Part shown: positions 34,273 to 43,735 of the stretch, in pieces | Layout: each line of letters opens with the position of its first letter | Numbering within the stretch: the first letter of the stretch is position 1 | Assembly (NCBI RefSeq): GCF_014905555.1 | Contig: NZ_BNGS01000001.1 | Location: 1,116,001 to 1,180,000 of the forward strand | DNA: 64,000 nt | Reading direction: 5' to 3' | Origin: Streptomyces sp. Y2F8-2 | GTDB taxonomy: Bacteria > Actinomycetota > Actinomycetes > Streptomycetales > Streptomycetaceae | Position numbers and translations under genes: made by a program | The notes under the pieces: generated by a model | What the model was told of the DNA's origin: nothing | Database searches by the model: none | What the model saw: only the letters and a program-made list of their open reading frames with translations

Positions 34273-35237
34273 CGATCACCGTCGAACGGGGCGCGCAGGC
34301 CGTCGGCGAGCGCCCGCACACCGGCCCCCGCCGCCCCCGCTCCCAGACCTCCTACGCGCTCTTCCTGCTCCCCGGCGTGCTCGCCTTCCTCGCCGTGATC
34401 ATCGTCCCGTTCCTGATGAACACGGGCGTCAGCTTCACCGAGTGGAGCGGCATCGGCTCGCCGAAGTGGACCGGGCTCGACAACTACCGCCGACTGCTGG
34501 ACGACAGCGAGTTCTGGGCGTCGTTCCGGCACAGCCTGTTCATGGTCGTCGCCATGGCGGTCGTCCCGACGATGATCGGACTGGTCCTCGCGGCCGCGCT
34601 GTTCGACTACATCGGCAAGCACTTCGGCAGCAAGCCGGCCGCCGTGCTGCGCGCCTGCTTCTACCTACCGCAGGTACTGCCGATCGCGGTGGCGGGCATC
34701 GTCTGGAGCTGGATCCTCGCCCCCGACAACGGCTCCCTGAACGCGCTGCTGAAGGCGGTCGGTCTCGGCTCCTGGCAGCAGGACTGGCTCGGCGACCCGG
34801 ACATCGCCCTCTACAGCGTCATGGGGGTGATGGTGTGGGTGCAGCTCGGTTTCCCGCTGGTGGTCTTCATGGCGGGGCTCCAGCGCGTCGACCCGCAGTT
34901 GTACGAGGCGGCCGAACTGGACGGCGCCGGCTGGTGGCGCCGCTTCTGGCACATCACACTGCCGCAGATCAGGCCGGAGATCTATGTGGTGCTCACCTGG
35001 TGCACGGTCGCGGCGCTGAAGGTGTTCGGGGCGGTGTACGTGCTGACGAAGGGCGGCCCCGGCGGGGCGACCGACGTCCCGTCCTACTTCTCCTTCACCA
35101 CCTTCTTCGAGAAGACGCAGGCCGGGTACGGCGCCGCGATCTCCACCGTCCTCACCGTGATCATCCTGCTCCTCGCCATGGTGGGCCTGAAGCTCCAGAC
35201 CCGCGCCGAGGACGCCGAGGAAGGGGCCCGCGCATGA
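34269..35237 (+). CDS. Sugar ABC transporter permease, first subunit
   Basis: A 322-residue permease. Helix 1 is YALFLLPGVLAFLAVIIVPF. The EAA loop is LYEAAELDGAGWWRRFWHIT then LPQIRPEIYVVL. The ATG overlaps the binding-protein stop by four bases (34269-34272). It forms the membrane channel with the next gene product. It is typical of carbohydrate-uptake family 1 and lacks unusual insertions, in contrast to the permease at 62418-63761. Confidence 0.93.
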   Translation: MTITVERGAQAVGERPHTGPRRPRSQTSYALFLLPGVLAFLAVIIVPFLMNTGVSFTEWSGIGSPKWTGLDNYRRLLDDSEFWASFRHSLFMVVAMAVVPTMIGLVLAAALFDYIGKHFGSKPAAVLRACFYLPQVLPIAVAGIVWSWILAPDNGSLNALLKAVGLGSWQQDWLGDPDIALYSVMGVMVWVQLGFPLVVFMAGLQRVDPQLYEAAELDGAGWWRRFWHITLPQIRPEIYVVLTWCTVAALKVFGAVYVLTKGGPGGATDVPSYFSFTTFFEKTQAGYGAAISTVLTVIILLLAMVGLKLQTRAEDAEEGARA

Positions 35238-36091
35238 CCGCCGTACGCACCGAGGTCCGCACGCGGCCCCGCACGGCCCTCAGCCGCTACCCCGTCCTCG
35301 TCGCCCTGTGCATCGCGGCCCTGTTCATGGTGCTGCCGTTCCTGATCGTCGCCGTCAACGCCGTGAAGTCCCCCGCCGAGTACTCCCAGCACGGCCCGCT
35401 GAGCCTGCCGAAGGGCCTGTACCTGGACGGTCTGAAGGACTTCTGGGAGCGCGTCGACTACGGCCGGAAGCTCCTCAACTCCGTCCTCATCAGCGGCTCG
35501 GTGGCCGTCCTGGCGGCGGTCCTGTCCGTGCTGAACGCGTACGCGATCGGCATCGGCCGCATCAAGGGACGCACCTGGGTGCTGGCCTTCTTCGTGCTCG
35601 CCAACGTGCTGCCGCAGGAGGCGCTGGTCTACCCGCTGTACTACCTGAGCAAGCAGGCCGGCCTCTACGACACCCGGCTGAGCGTGATCATCGTCTTCAC
35701 GGTGATCCAGGCCGCCTTCGGCACCTATCTGCTCTCCTCGGTCCTCGGGCAGTTCCCGCGCGAGATCATCGAGGCCGCCCGGATCGACGGGGCGAACAAG
35801 TGGCAGGTGCTGTGGCGGATCGTGGTCCCGGTGAGCCGGCCCACGATCGGGGTGCTGCTCGTCTTCTTCTTCATCTGGACGTGGAACGAGTTCCTGCTGC
35901 CCCTGGTCATGCTGATCTCCAACGACAACCAGACGGTGTCGGTGGCGCTCGGCGTCCTGCAGGGCCAGCGCCTGATGGACGCCACGATGACCAACGCGGC
36001 CGCCCTGTTGGGCGTGTTGCCCGCCATCGTCTTCTTCCTCGTCTTCCAGCGGACTCTCACCCGCGGCATCGCCGTGGGTGCCGTCAAGTAG
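35234..36091 (+). CDS. Sugar ABC transporter permease, second subunit
   Basis: A 285-residue MalG-type permease with six helices. The EAA loop is IIEAARIDGANKWQVLWRIV then VPVSRPTIGVLLVF, followed by FIWTWNEFLLPLVM. It ends GIAVGAVK. The ATG at 35234 overlaps the previous stop (ATGA). It is coupled to the first permease and followed within 10 bp by the GH31 gene. Confidence 0.93.
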   Translation: MTAVRTEVRTRPRTALSRYPVLVALCIAALFMVLPFLIVAVNAVKSPAEYSQHGPLSLPKGLYLDGLKDFWERVDYGRKLLNSVLISGSVAVLAAVLSVLNAYAIGIGRIKGRTWVLAFFVLANVLPQEALVYPLYYLSKQAGLYDTRLSVIIVFTVIQAAFGTYLLSSVLGQFPREIIEAARIDGANKWQVLWRIVVPVSRPTIGVLLVFFFIWTWNEFLLPLVMLISNDNQTVSVALGVLQGQRLMDATMTNAAALLGVLPAIVFFLVFQRTLTRGIAVGAVK

Positions 36092-36100
36092 GGGGCACGC

Positions 36101-38359
36101 TTGAAGTTCACCGACGGCTACTGGCTGCTGCGCGAAGGCGTCACCGCAGCCCACCCGGTGCAGGTCCTGGACGTGACCACGCCCCCGGGAGCCCTGGAGA
36201 TCCACGCCCCGACCCAGCCCATCCGCCACCGCGGCGACCTGCTGAAGGGACCGGTCGTGACGATCAGCGCGCACGCGCCGATGCCGGACGTCATCGGCCT
36301 CACCTTCACGCACTTCGAGGGCGAGCAGCCCCGGGGGCCGAGGTTCGAGATCCGGCATGACGAGGACTTCGTGCCGCACGCCGAGTACGACGAGGAGACC
36401 GCCACTCTCACCGCGGGTGCCCTGTCCGTCCGGGTCGCCCGCACCGGCCCCTGGCACGTCGACTTCCTCGCCCACGGCCGCACCCTCACCACCAGCGGCC
36501 CCAAGAACATGGGCATCATGCGCGACGCCTCCGGCGCCCACTACCTGCGCGAACAGCTGGGCCTCGGGGTCGGCACGTCGGTCTACGGCCTCGGTGAACG
36601 CTTCGGGCCGCTGGTGAAGAACGGCCAGGTCGTCGACATCTGGAACGCGGACGGCGGCACCGCCACCGAACAGGCCTACAAGAACGTCCCGTTCTTCCTG
36701 ACGGACGCGGGCTTCGGCGTCTTCGTCGACCACCCGGGCAAGGTGTCCTTCGAGGTCGGCTCGGAGGCGGTGTCACGGGTCCAGTTCAGCGTGGAGAGCC
36801 AGCAGTTGACGTACTACGTCATCTACGGGCCGACCCCGAAGGACATCCTGCGCAAGTACACCGCCCTCACCGGCCGCCCGGCCCTGCCGCCCGCCTGGTC
36901 GTTCGGCCTGTGGCTGTCGACCTCCTTCACCACCTCCTACGACGAGGACACCGTCACCTCCTTCATCGACGGCATGAAGGAACGCGAACTGCCGCTGTCG
37001 GTCTTCCACTTCGACTGCTTCTGGATGCGCGAGTTCAACTGGTGCGACTTCCAGTGGGACCCGCGGGTCTTCCCCGACCCGGAGGGCATGCTGTCCCGCC
37101 TGAAGGAGCGCGGGCTGCGGGTGTGCGTGTGGATCAACCCCTACATCGCGCAGCGCTCCCCCCTCTTCGCGGAGGGCAAGGCCCTGGGCCATCTGCTGAA
37201 GAAGCCGGACGGCAGCGTGTGGCAGTGGGACCTGTGGCAGCCCGGGATGGCGCTGGTCGACTTCACCAGCCCGGACGCCCGCGACTGGTACGCCGCCAAG
37301 CTGGAGGCGCTGCTCGCCCAGGGCGTCGACTGCTTCAAGACCGACTTCGGGGAGCGCATCCCGGTCGACGTGGCCTACGCGGACGGCTCGGACCCGGAGC
37401 GGATGCACAACTACTACACGTACCTCTACAACCGGACCGTCTTCGAGGTGCTGCGCAAGCACCGCGGTGAGCAGGAGGCCGTGGTCTTCGCCCGCTCGGC
37501 GACCGCGGGCAGCCAGAAGTTCCCCGTGCACTGGGGCGGCGACTGCGAGGCCACGTACGAGTCGATGGCCGAGTCGCTGCGCGGCGGGCTCAGCCTCGGT
37601 CTGTCGGGCTTCGGGTTCTGGAGCCATGACATCGGCGGCTTCGAGGGCACGCCGACCCCGGCGCTGTTCAAGCGGTGGCTGGCCTTCGGGCTGCTGTCCT
37701 CGCACAGCCGGCTGCACGGCAGTTCCTCCTACCGGGTGCCGTGGCTGTTCGACGAGGAGTCCGTGGACGTGCTGCGGCACTTCACCCGGCTCAAGCTGCG
37801 CCTGATGCCGTATCTGTACGAGGCCGCGCGCACCGCCCAAGCCGAAGGCGTGCCGGTGATGCGGGCGATGGTGCTGGAGTTCCCGGACGACCCCGGCTGC
37901 GCGCACCTGGAACGGCAGTACATGCTCGGCCCGGACCTGCTGGTCGCGCCGGTCTTCAGCGACGAGGGGGACGTCTCCTACTACGTGCCCGAGGGCACGT
38001 GGACCGACTACCTGACCGGGAGGACGGTGACCGGGCCGCGCTGGGTGCGGGAGCGGCACGGGTTCTCCAGCGTTCCGCTGCTGGTCAGGCCGGGTGCGGT
38101 GATCCCGGTCGGCGCGGTGGAGGACCGCCCCGACTATCCGTACGCCGACGGGGTCACCCTGCGCGCGTTCCGGCTGGAGCAGGGCGCGCAGGTGACGGTG
38201 CCGGTCGGGGACGTGACCTTCACCGTCGTACGCGAGGGGAAGACGCTGCGGGCCTCCTGCAGTGATCCCCGGACGCCCTGGGCCCTGGCGAGCGGGAAGC
38301 GGACCGCCCGTGCGGCGGCGGGCACCGGGTTCCTCTCGCTGGAGCTGGAGTCGGAGTGA
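36101..38359 (+). CDS. Alpha-xylosidase, glycoside hydrolase family 31 (YicI-like)
   Basis: The 752-residue enzyme is cytoplasmic (no signal peptide) and removes alpha-linked xylose from short oligosaccharides such as isoprimeverose. The nucleophile Asp415 is in CFKTDFGERIPVDV and the acid/base Asp481 in HWGGDCEATYESM; both align with E. coli YicI Asp416/Asp482. The aglycone/substrate motif FHFDCFWMREFNWCDFQWDP is the alpha-xylosidase form. Length and domain order (N-terminal beta-sandwich, barrel, C-terminal beta domains) match YicI. The start is TTG at 36101, 9 bp after the permease stop, with AGGGGGC upstream. It links the ABC importer to xyloglucan-type substrates. Confidence 0.93.
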   Translation: MKFTDGYWLLREGVTAAHPVQVLDVTTPPGALEIHAPTQPIRHRGDLLKGPVVTISAHAPMPDVIGLTFTHFEGEQPRGPRFEIRHDEDFVPHAEYDEETATLTAGALSVRVARTGPWHVDFLAHGRTLTTSGPKNMGIMRDASGAHYLREQLGLGVGTSVYGLGERFGPLVKNGQVVDIWNADGGTATEQAYKNVPFFLTDAGFGVFVDHPGKVSFEVGSEAVSRVQFSVESQQLTYYVIYGPTPKDILRKYTALTGRPALPPAWSFGLWLSTSFTTSYDEDTVTSFIDGMKERELPLSVFHFDCFWMREFNWCDFQWDPRVFPDPEGMLSRLKERGLRVCVWINPYIAQRSPLFAEGKALGHLLKKPDGSVWQWDLWQPGMALVDFTSPDARDWYAAKLEALLAQGVDCFKTDFGERIPVDVAYADGSDPERMHNYYTYLYNRTVFEVLRKHRGEQEAVVFARSATAGSQKFPVHWGGDCEATYESMAESLRGGLSLGLSGFGFWSHDIGGFEGTPTPALFKRWLAFGLLSSHSRLHGSSSYRVPWLFDEESVDVLRHFTRLKLRLMPYLYEAARTAQAEGVPVMRAMVLEFPDDPGCAHLERQYMLGPDLLVAPVFSDEGDVSYYVPEGTWTDYLTGRTVTGPRWVRERHGFSSVPLLVRPGAVIPVGAVEDRPDYPYADGVTLRAFRLEQGAQVTVPVGDVTFTVVREGKTLRASCSDPRTPWALASGKRTARAAAGTGFLSLELESE

Positions 38360-38390
38360 TGGTTCCTCCCCCCACAGGAGCTGGACTGAC

Positions 38391-39401
38391 ATGGTGAAGA
38401 TCACGGACGTGGCCCGGCACGCGGGGGTCTCCCCCAGCACCGTCTCCTACGCCCTCAGCGGCAAGCGCCCCATCTCCGAGGAGACCCGGCTGCGCATCGA
38501 GGAGGCCATCCGCGAGCTGGGCTACCGACCGCACGCCGGCGCCCGCGCGCTGGCCAGCAGCCGGTCCAACGTGCTGGCGCTGGTGATGCCGCTGCGCTCC
38601 GGGATCAACGTCCCGGTGGTCATGCAGTTCGCGGTGTCCGTCGTCACGGCCGCGCGCCGGCACGACCACGACGTGCTGCTGCTCACCCAGGAGGAGGGCG
38701 AGGACGGGCTGCGGCGCGTGGCGGACACGGCGCTGGTGGACGCGCTGATCGTGATGGACGTCCAGTTGCACGATCCGCGGCTGCCGCTGCTGCGGGCCCT
38801 GGACCGGCCGTCCGTACTGATCGGGTTCCCTGCCTCCGCACAGGGGCTGACCTGCATCGACCTCGACTTCATGGCGGCGGGCGAACTGTGCGTGGAGCAC
38901 CTGGCGGGACTCGGGCACCGGGTGGTCGCGCTGGTCGGGTCGCCGCCGGAGGTGTACGTGCGGGGGACCGGGTTCGCGCAGCGGGTGGTGCAGGGGTTCA
39001 CTGCGGCGGCCGACCGGCACCGGCTGGTGTCGTCGGTGCACCCCTGCGAGGCCGTGCCGGCCGCCGCGCGCGGGGTAGCCGAGCGGCTGCTGCGCGAGCA
39101 ACCCGCGCTGACGGGGGTGGTCGTGCACAACGAGGCGGTGCTCGAGCCGCTGATCGACGCCTTCGAGTCGCTCGGCCTGCGCGTACCCGGCGATCTCTCC
39201 GTCACCGCGATCTGCCCGGAGGAGCAGGCCGCCGGCGCCCGGGTGCCGGTCACGTCCGTCGCCGTCCCGTCCGCCGAGGTGGGTGAGCGGGCGGTGGAGC
39301 TGCTGATGAAGAAGCTGGGCGGGTCGGCCGTTCCGGAAGCCACCCTGCTCGTCCCGCACCTCACGCTCCGCGCGAGCACCGCACCGCGCTCAGCACCCTG
39401 A
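38391..39401 (+). CDS. LacI-family repressor of the alpha-xyloside operon
   Basis: A 336-residue LacI/GalR regulator. HTH: KITDVARHAGVSPSTVSYAL (residues 3-22), hinge GARALASSRSN, then the sugar-sensing core. It is encoded inside the operon it probably controls. The GTCGAAnCGCTTCGA operators at 32889-32927 suit a LacI protein. The ATG at 38391 follows ACAGGAG with a slightly long spacing. The effector is predicted to be xylose, isoprimeverose or a related oligosaccharide (inference from the GH31 neighbour). Confidence 0.9.
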   Translation: MVKITDVARHAGVSPSTVSYALSGKRPISEETRLRIEEAIRELGYRPHAGARALASSRSNVLALVMPLRSGINVPVVMQFAVSVVTAARRHDHDVLLLTQEEGEDGLRRVADTALVDALIVMDVQLHDPRLPLLRALDRPSVLIGFPASAQGLTCIDLDFMAAGELCVEHLAGLGHRVVALVGSPPEVYVRGTGFAQRVVQGFTAAADRHRLVSSVHPCEAVPAAARGVAERLLREQPALTGVVVHNEAVLEPLIDAFESLGLRVPGDLSVTAICPEEQAAGARVPVTSVAVPSAEVGERAVELLMKKLGGSAVPEATLLVPHLTLRASTAPRSAP

Positions 39402-39482
39402 ATCCCGGAACGCGCGAAGCCGCGAAGCCCCGAGTCGACCGTATTCGTCCCGTTGCAAGGCCCTGACCGAAGGAGCCGTGGC

Positions 39483-42383
39483 ATGCAAGGCACGCGAGGA
39501 AGACGCAGAACCACCCTGGCCGTGGCGCTCGCCCTGATCGCGGGGCTCGGCGCCACCGTCCCCGCCCAGGCCGACGACCCCGCCCACCCCTTCCGCAATC
39601 CGAACCTCCCGGTCGAGAAGCGCGTGGACGACCTCCTCTCCCGCCTCACCCTCGACGAGAAGATCTCCCTCCTCCACCAGTACGAACCCGCGATCCCCCG
39701 CCTCGGCATCCAGTCCTTCCGCACCGGCACCGAGGCCCTCCACGGCGTGGCCTGGCTCGGCAGGACGACGGTCTTCCCCCAGGCGATCGGGCTCGCCTCC
39801 ACCTGGGACCCGTCGCTGATCCGCCAGGTCGGCTCGGCGGTCGGCGACGAGGCCCGCGGCTTCCAGCAGCAGCGCCCGGCCGGCTGGGGCCTCAACCTGT
39901 GGGCGCCCGTGGCCAACCTGCTGCGGGACCCGCGCTGGGGCCGCAACGAGGAGGGCTACTCCGAGGACCCGTACCTCACCGGCTCGATCTCCACGGCCTA
40001 CGGCACGGGCCTGACGGGCGGCGACCCGAACCACCTGAAGACAGCACCCACGATCAAGCACTTCCTCGCCAACAACAACGAGGAGCACCGCGACACCACG
40101 TCCTCCGAACTTCGCCCGCGCGTGCTGAAGGAGTACGACGAGCAGGCGTTCAAGCCGGCGATCGAGGCGGACGCGGCGACGGGCGTCATGTCCTCGTACA
40201 ACCTCGTCAACGGCCGCCCCAACACGGTGAACCCGGCCCTGAACGACCCCGTGCGCACGTGGACCTCGCAGGACCTGCTGAACGTCACGGACGCCTACGC
40301 GCCCGGCAACCTCGTCGGCAGCCAGAAGTACTACGGCACCCGGACCGAGGCGGACGCGGCGGCGCTGAAGGCGGGCATCGACAGCTTCACCGACAACGAC
40401 ACGGACTCGGGGCCGACGACGGCGGCGATCAAGTCGGCCCTGTCCTCCGGCGTGTTGAAGGAGTCGGACGTCGACACCGCCGCACGCCATGTCCTGAGCA
40501 TCCGTGTCCGGCTCGGCGAGTTCGACCCGGGCGGCGGCAAGTACGGCTCCATCGACGCGTCCGTCATCGACAGCCCGGCCCACCGGGCGCTGGCGCGCAA
40601 GGCGGCGACCGAGGCGGCGGTGCTGCTGAAGAACGACGGCGCGCTGCCGCTGAGGAAGTCGGGGAGCGCGGCGGTGGTCGGCCCGCTCGCCGACACGCTC
40701 TACACGGACTGGTACTCGGGCAGTCTGCCGTACGCGGTGACGCCGAAGGACGGCATCGAGGCCAAGCTCGGCGCGTCCGTGGCGGGCAGCGAGGGCGTGG
40801 ACCGGATCGCGCTCAAGGACACGGCGACCGGTAAATACGTGACCGCCGGTACGGGGGATGCGGGAGCGCCGCTGAAGGAGACGACGGAGAACGGCGCCGG
40901 TGCGCAGTTCGACGTGTTCGACTGGGGCTCGGGCGTCGTCACCCTCCGTTCGGCCGCGAACGGGAAGTACGTCGGCTACAACTGGTCGAACTTCGTCAAC
41001 GACCAGACGCAGCCGAACGGCTGGTATGTGCAGCAGCAGTTCAAGCTGGAGCGGCAGGACGACGGGACGTATCTCCTGCGGTACGCGGGCTACGAGACCG
41101 GCGAGTCGTGGTGGTCGAACCCGGTGTACCTGGGCCCGGTGGACGCCGACGGCACGCTCGGCCTGGTGGCCAAGGACAAGGCCGCGCACTACGCGAAGGA
41201 CGTGGTCCGCAGCGGCGTCGACGAGGCGGTCGCCGCGGTGAAGGGCAAGGACACGGCCGTGGTGGTGGTCGGCTCGATGCCGGCGATCAACGGGCGTGAG
41301 GCGCACGACCGTACGGACATGGGCCTGGCCCCGTCGCAGGAGGCGCTGGTCGAGGCGGTCCGCAAGGCCAACCCGAAGACGGTGGTCGTGGTCGAGAACA
41401 GCTACCCCACCACGCTGGGCGCGCTGCAGAAGGAGGTCCCGGCCCTGCTGTGGACCACGCACGCCGGCCAGGAGACGGGCAACGCGCTGGCCGACCTGCT
41501 GTACGGCGACGCCAACCCGGCCGGCCGCCTGACCCAGACGTGGTACCGCTCGGAGTCCGACCTGCCCTCGATCCTGGACTACGACATCATCAAGTCGAAC
41601 CGGACGTACCTGTACTACAAGGGGCAGCCGCTCTACCCCTTCGGCTACGGACTGTCGTACACGACGTTCCGCTACGGCGGGCTGAAGCGGGTCTTGGACG
41701 GCTACGAGGTGACGGTCACCAACACGGGCCGCCGGGCCGGTGACGAGGTGGTCCAGCTGTACGTCCACCAGAGGGAATCCCGCGACAAGCAGCCGCTGAA
41801 GCAGCTGAAGGCGTACGAACGGGTGTCGCTGAAGCCGGGCGAGACGAAGACGGTGCGTCTGAAACTGCGGGATTCGGACCTGGCGCACTGGGACGTCACG
41901 CGCTCGAAGTGGGTCGTGGAGACGGGGACGTACGACGTGATGATCGGCGCGTCGTCGACGGACATCCGCACACGAACGTCACTGAAGGTACGAGGGGAGA
42001 CGATCCCGCTCCGGGACCTCTCAGGGGTGACGCGGGCGGAGAACTTCGACGACTACAGCGCGGTCAGCCTGGTCGACGAGTCGAAGGCGAGCGGGACGGC
42101 GGTGTCGGCCACGGCGGACGGGGCGTGGCTGAAGTTCACGGACACGCGGCTGGGGTCGGGAGCTTCGACGCTGACGGCGCGGCTGGCGGGCGCGGCCGGA
42201 ACACTGGAGGTCCGGCTGGGCTCACCGACGGGCCGACTGCTGGGCACGGCACACGTCGACGGGACGTCGTCGCCCTACACGTACGCCACGGTGACGGCTG
42301 CGCTGACAGGAGCGAGCGGCCGTGCGGATGTGTACCTGGTGCTGAGCAAGGGGCTTCGGCTTTCGACGTTCACGCTCCGCTGA
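39483..42383 (+). CDS. Secreted glycoside hydrolase family 3 beta-glycosidase with fascin-like insert
   Basis: A 966-residue secreted enzyme. Residues 1-31 form a signal peptide ending AQA. The GH3 N-domain starts PVEKRVDDLLSRLTLDEKIS, with IKHFLANNNEEHRD and a candidate nucleophile Asp in VTDAYAPGNL. The GH3 C-domain includes TDMGLAPSQEALVEAVRKA and TTHAGQETGNALADLLYGD. Between its halves (about residues 439-566) sits a beta-trefoil/fascin-like stretch with repeated GKYVTA and GKYVGY motifs, perhaps carbohydrate-binding. A fibronectin-III-like domain and a CBM6-like C-terminus follow. Beta-xylosidase or beta-glucosidase activity would feed the neighbouring importer. AAGGAGCC precedes the ATG. 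Confidence 0.88.
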   Translation: MQGTRGRRRTTLAVALALIAGLGATVPAQADDPAHPFRNPNLPVEKRVDDLLSRLTLDEKISLLHQYEPAIPRLGIQSFRTGTEALHGVAWLGRTTVFPQAIGLASTWDPSLIRQVGSAVGDEARGFQQQRPAGWGLNLWAPVANLLRDPRWGRNEEGYSEDPYLTGSISTAYGTGLTGGDPNHLKTAPTIKHFLANNNEEHRDTTSSELRPRVLKEYDEQAFKPAIEADAATGVMSSYNLVNGRPNTVNPALNDPVRTWTSQDLLNVTDAYAPGNLVGSQKYYGTRTEADAAALKAGIDSFTDNDTDSGPTTAAIKSALSSGVLKESDVDTAARHVLSIRVRLGEFDPGGGKYGSIDASVIDSPAHRALARKAATEAAVLLKNDGALPLRKSGSAAVVGPLADTLYTDWYSGSLPYAVTPKDGIEAKLGASVAGSEGVDRIALKDTATGKYVTAGTGDAGAPLKETTENGAGAQFDVFDWGSGVVTLRSAANGKYVGYNWSNFVNDQTQPNGWYVQQQFKLERQDDGTYLLRYAGYETGESWWSNPVYLGPVDADGTLGLVAKDKAAHYAKDVVRSGVDEAVAAVKGKDTAVVVVGSMPAINGREAHDRTDMGLAPSQEALVEAVRKANPKTVVVVENSYPTTLGALQKEVPALLWTTHAGQETGNALADLLYGDANPAGRLTQTWYRSESDLPSILDYDIIKSNRTYLYYKGQPLYPFGYGLSYTTFRYGGLKRVLDGYEVTVTNTGRRAGDEVVQLYVHQRESRDKQPLKQLKAYERVSLKPGETKTVRLKLRDSDLAHWDVTRSKWVVETGTYDVMIGASSTDIRTRTSLKVRGETIPLRDLSGVTRAENFDDYSAVSLVDESKASGTAVSATADGAWLKFTDTRLGSGASTLTARLAGAAGTLEVRLGSPTGRLLGTAHVDGTSSPYTYATVTAALTGASGRADVYLVLSKGLRLSTFTLR

Positions 42384-42392
42384 CGCACCGGA

Positions 42393-42424
42393 CCGCGTAC
42401 CGGCTCACCCGAGCCGGTACGCGG
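42393..42424. terminator. Terminator between GH3 gene and HTH-YqeY gene
   Basis: A 14-bp perfect stem (42393-42406 with 42411-42424) with a 4-nt loop sits between convergent genes, 10 bp from each stop. Confidence 0.87.
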
Positions 42425-42433
42425 CACACCGGT

Positions 42434-43705
42434 TCACCCGGCGCCCGGATCCTCGAGGAACCGGAGCAGCACAGCGGCCTCCGCTCTCAGCTGCGCGGCT
42501 CGGTCGGCATGCCCAGGAGCGGTCAACTGGTCCGCGGCCTCCAGTCGCTCGGTTGCCTCGGCCCGCACGATGTCCGCCACGCTGCGCTCGCTCAGCTCAC
42601 GGCGCTGTGCCTCCGCGACGCCGACGCCGACCGGCGACTCCTCAAGGGCTGTGCCGCGCAGCTCGGCTTCGCCCACCGGCACCGCCTCGGCATTGTCCAA
42701 CGCGGCGAGCGTGGCGCGCAGGGCACTCACCGCGACTTTGTCGCGGGCGCGCATCGCTTCCGGGAGGGCTTGTCGCATGCGAAGACGTAAGGTCATGCCG
42801 CTGACCGTATGACCTGGCTCCTGGGCCGACAACGGCATATCCACGAGCGGGATCGCATGCGCACTGCCGTCCCCGCCACGGCAGGCGCGGCAGAGACCGC
42901 CGAGCAGGGCCTCCGGGCGGCCGGGGACACCGCAGTCGGTGCACTCCATGAGGGTGCGGGGCGTGCGGGACGGTGTGGTGGGGCGCTCGGGCGGCATCTT
43001 GTCGATCAGTCTGCGCTGGACGAACGCCCGGGGTGAGTACACCTGCTCGGGCAGGCCAGCGAGCAGGACCTGCGCGAGGTACTCCGGGGTCGTGCCGCGA
43101 GCCAGCCAGTCCTCGGCCAACTGTTCCAGGTCGGAGCAGTCGCCGGAGGACAGGGCGAGGCGGGGGTCGCGGAGACCGAGTCCGGCGAGAGCGGCGTAGG
43201 CGGCGCTGGGCCGACCCACCGTCTGCGGGTGCGACAGTTCCGGCTGGAGTGTTGCAGTGGGGGTGACCCCGGGTTCGGGGGTCCTCTGGGGCACCGGGTC
43301 ACCGTCGAGGAACCGGGCCCACCATGCGTCGTCACGTGCGGTGCGTGACCAGTAGGTGTGGAAGACCCAGCGTGTGCCGGTGGCGGCGTCCCCTTCGCCG
43401 CCGGGCTCGACCCGACGGCGCACGCGGCGCAGGTGCCCGGCCTTGCTGAGCTCGTTGAGCGCGGATCGGACGGCCTGTTGCCCGTAGAGGGGCTGAGACT
43501 TGGCGATGGTCTTGGCGTCCATGGCCGCGTTCACGGGGAGCCGGTCGAGGAGACTCGCGAGGTACGCCTCACGGGCCGGGAGGTGATCGAAGTCCCCGGC
43601 TCGGGACGGCAACTGGTCGGGCGCGGACCGCTTGCCGTAGCCGGGCTTGGCCATGGGATGCGCTGCGGGCGCGCGCAGGGCAGCGCTAGAGTTTTCGTAA
43701 GCCAC
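42434..43705 (-). CDS. Fusion of a winged-helix (MarR-like/replication-regulator type) protein with a YqeY-like domain
   Basis: A 423-residue protein. Residues about 18-300 resemble Streptomyces HTH proteins of DUF397/XRE islands: a winged helix (MDAKTIAKSQPLYGQQAVRS then ALNELSKAGHLRRVRRRV) and a C-terminal zinc-ribbon-like CTDCGVPGRPEALLGGLCRAC. Residues 304-423 are a GatB/YqeY-type helical domain (LRMRQALPEAMRARDKVAVS, ALRATLAALDNAEAV), normally a separate protein linked to tRNA-dependent amidation. Nothing interrupts the frame between them. An internal ATG (42794-42796) lacks a nearby ribosome-binding site. GTG 43703-43705 follows GAGGGCGA. The HTH part probably regulates transcription; the role of the YqeY part is unknown. 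Confidence 0.75.
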   Translation of the reverse strand: MAYENSSAALRAPAAHPMAKPGYGKRSAPDQLPSRAGDFDHLPAREAYLASLLDRLPVNAAMDAKTIAKSQPLYGQQAVRSALNELSKAGHLRRVRRRVEPGGEGDAATGTRWVFHTYWSRTARDDAWWARFLDGDPVPQRTPEPGVTPTATLQPELSHPQTVGRPSAAYAALAGLGLRDPRLALSSGDCSDLEQLAEDWLARGTTPEYLAQVLLAGLPEQVYSPRAFVQRRLIDKMPPERPTTPSRTPRTLMECTDCGVPGRPEALLGGLCRACRGGDGSAHAIPLVDMPLSAQEPGHTVSGMTLRLRMRQALPEAMRARDKVAVSALRATLAALDNAEAVPVGEAELRGTALEESPVGVGVAEAQRRELSERSVADIVRAEATERLEAADQLTAPGHADRAAQLRAEAAVLLRFLEDPGAG

Positions 43706-43735
43706 GAGATCGCCCTCTATCGATCTTGGGGTGAG

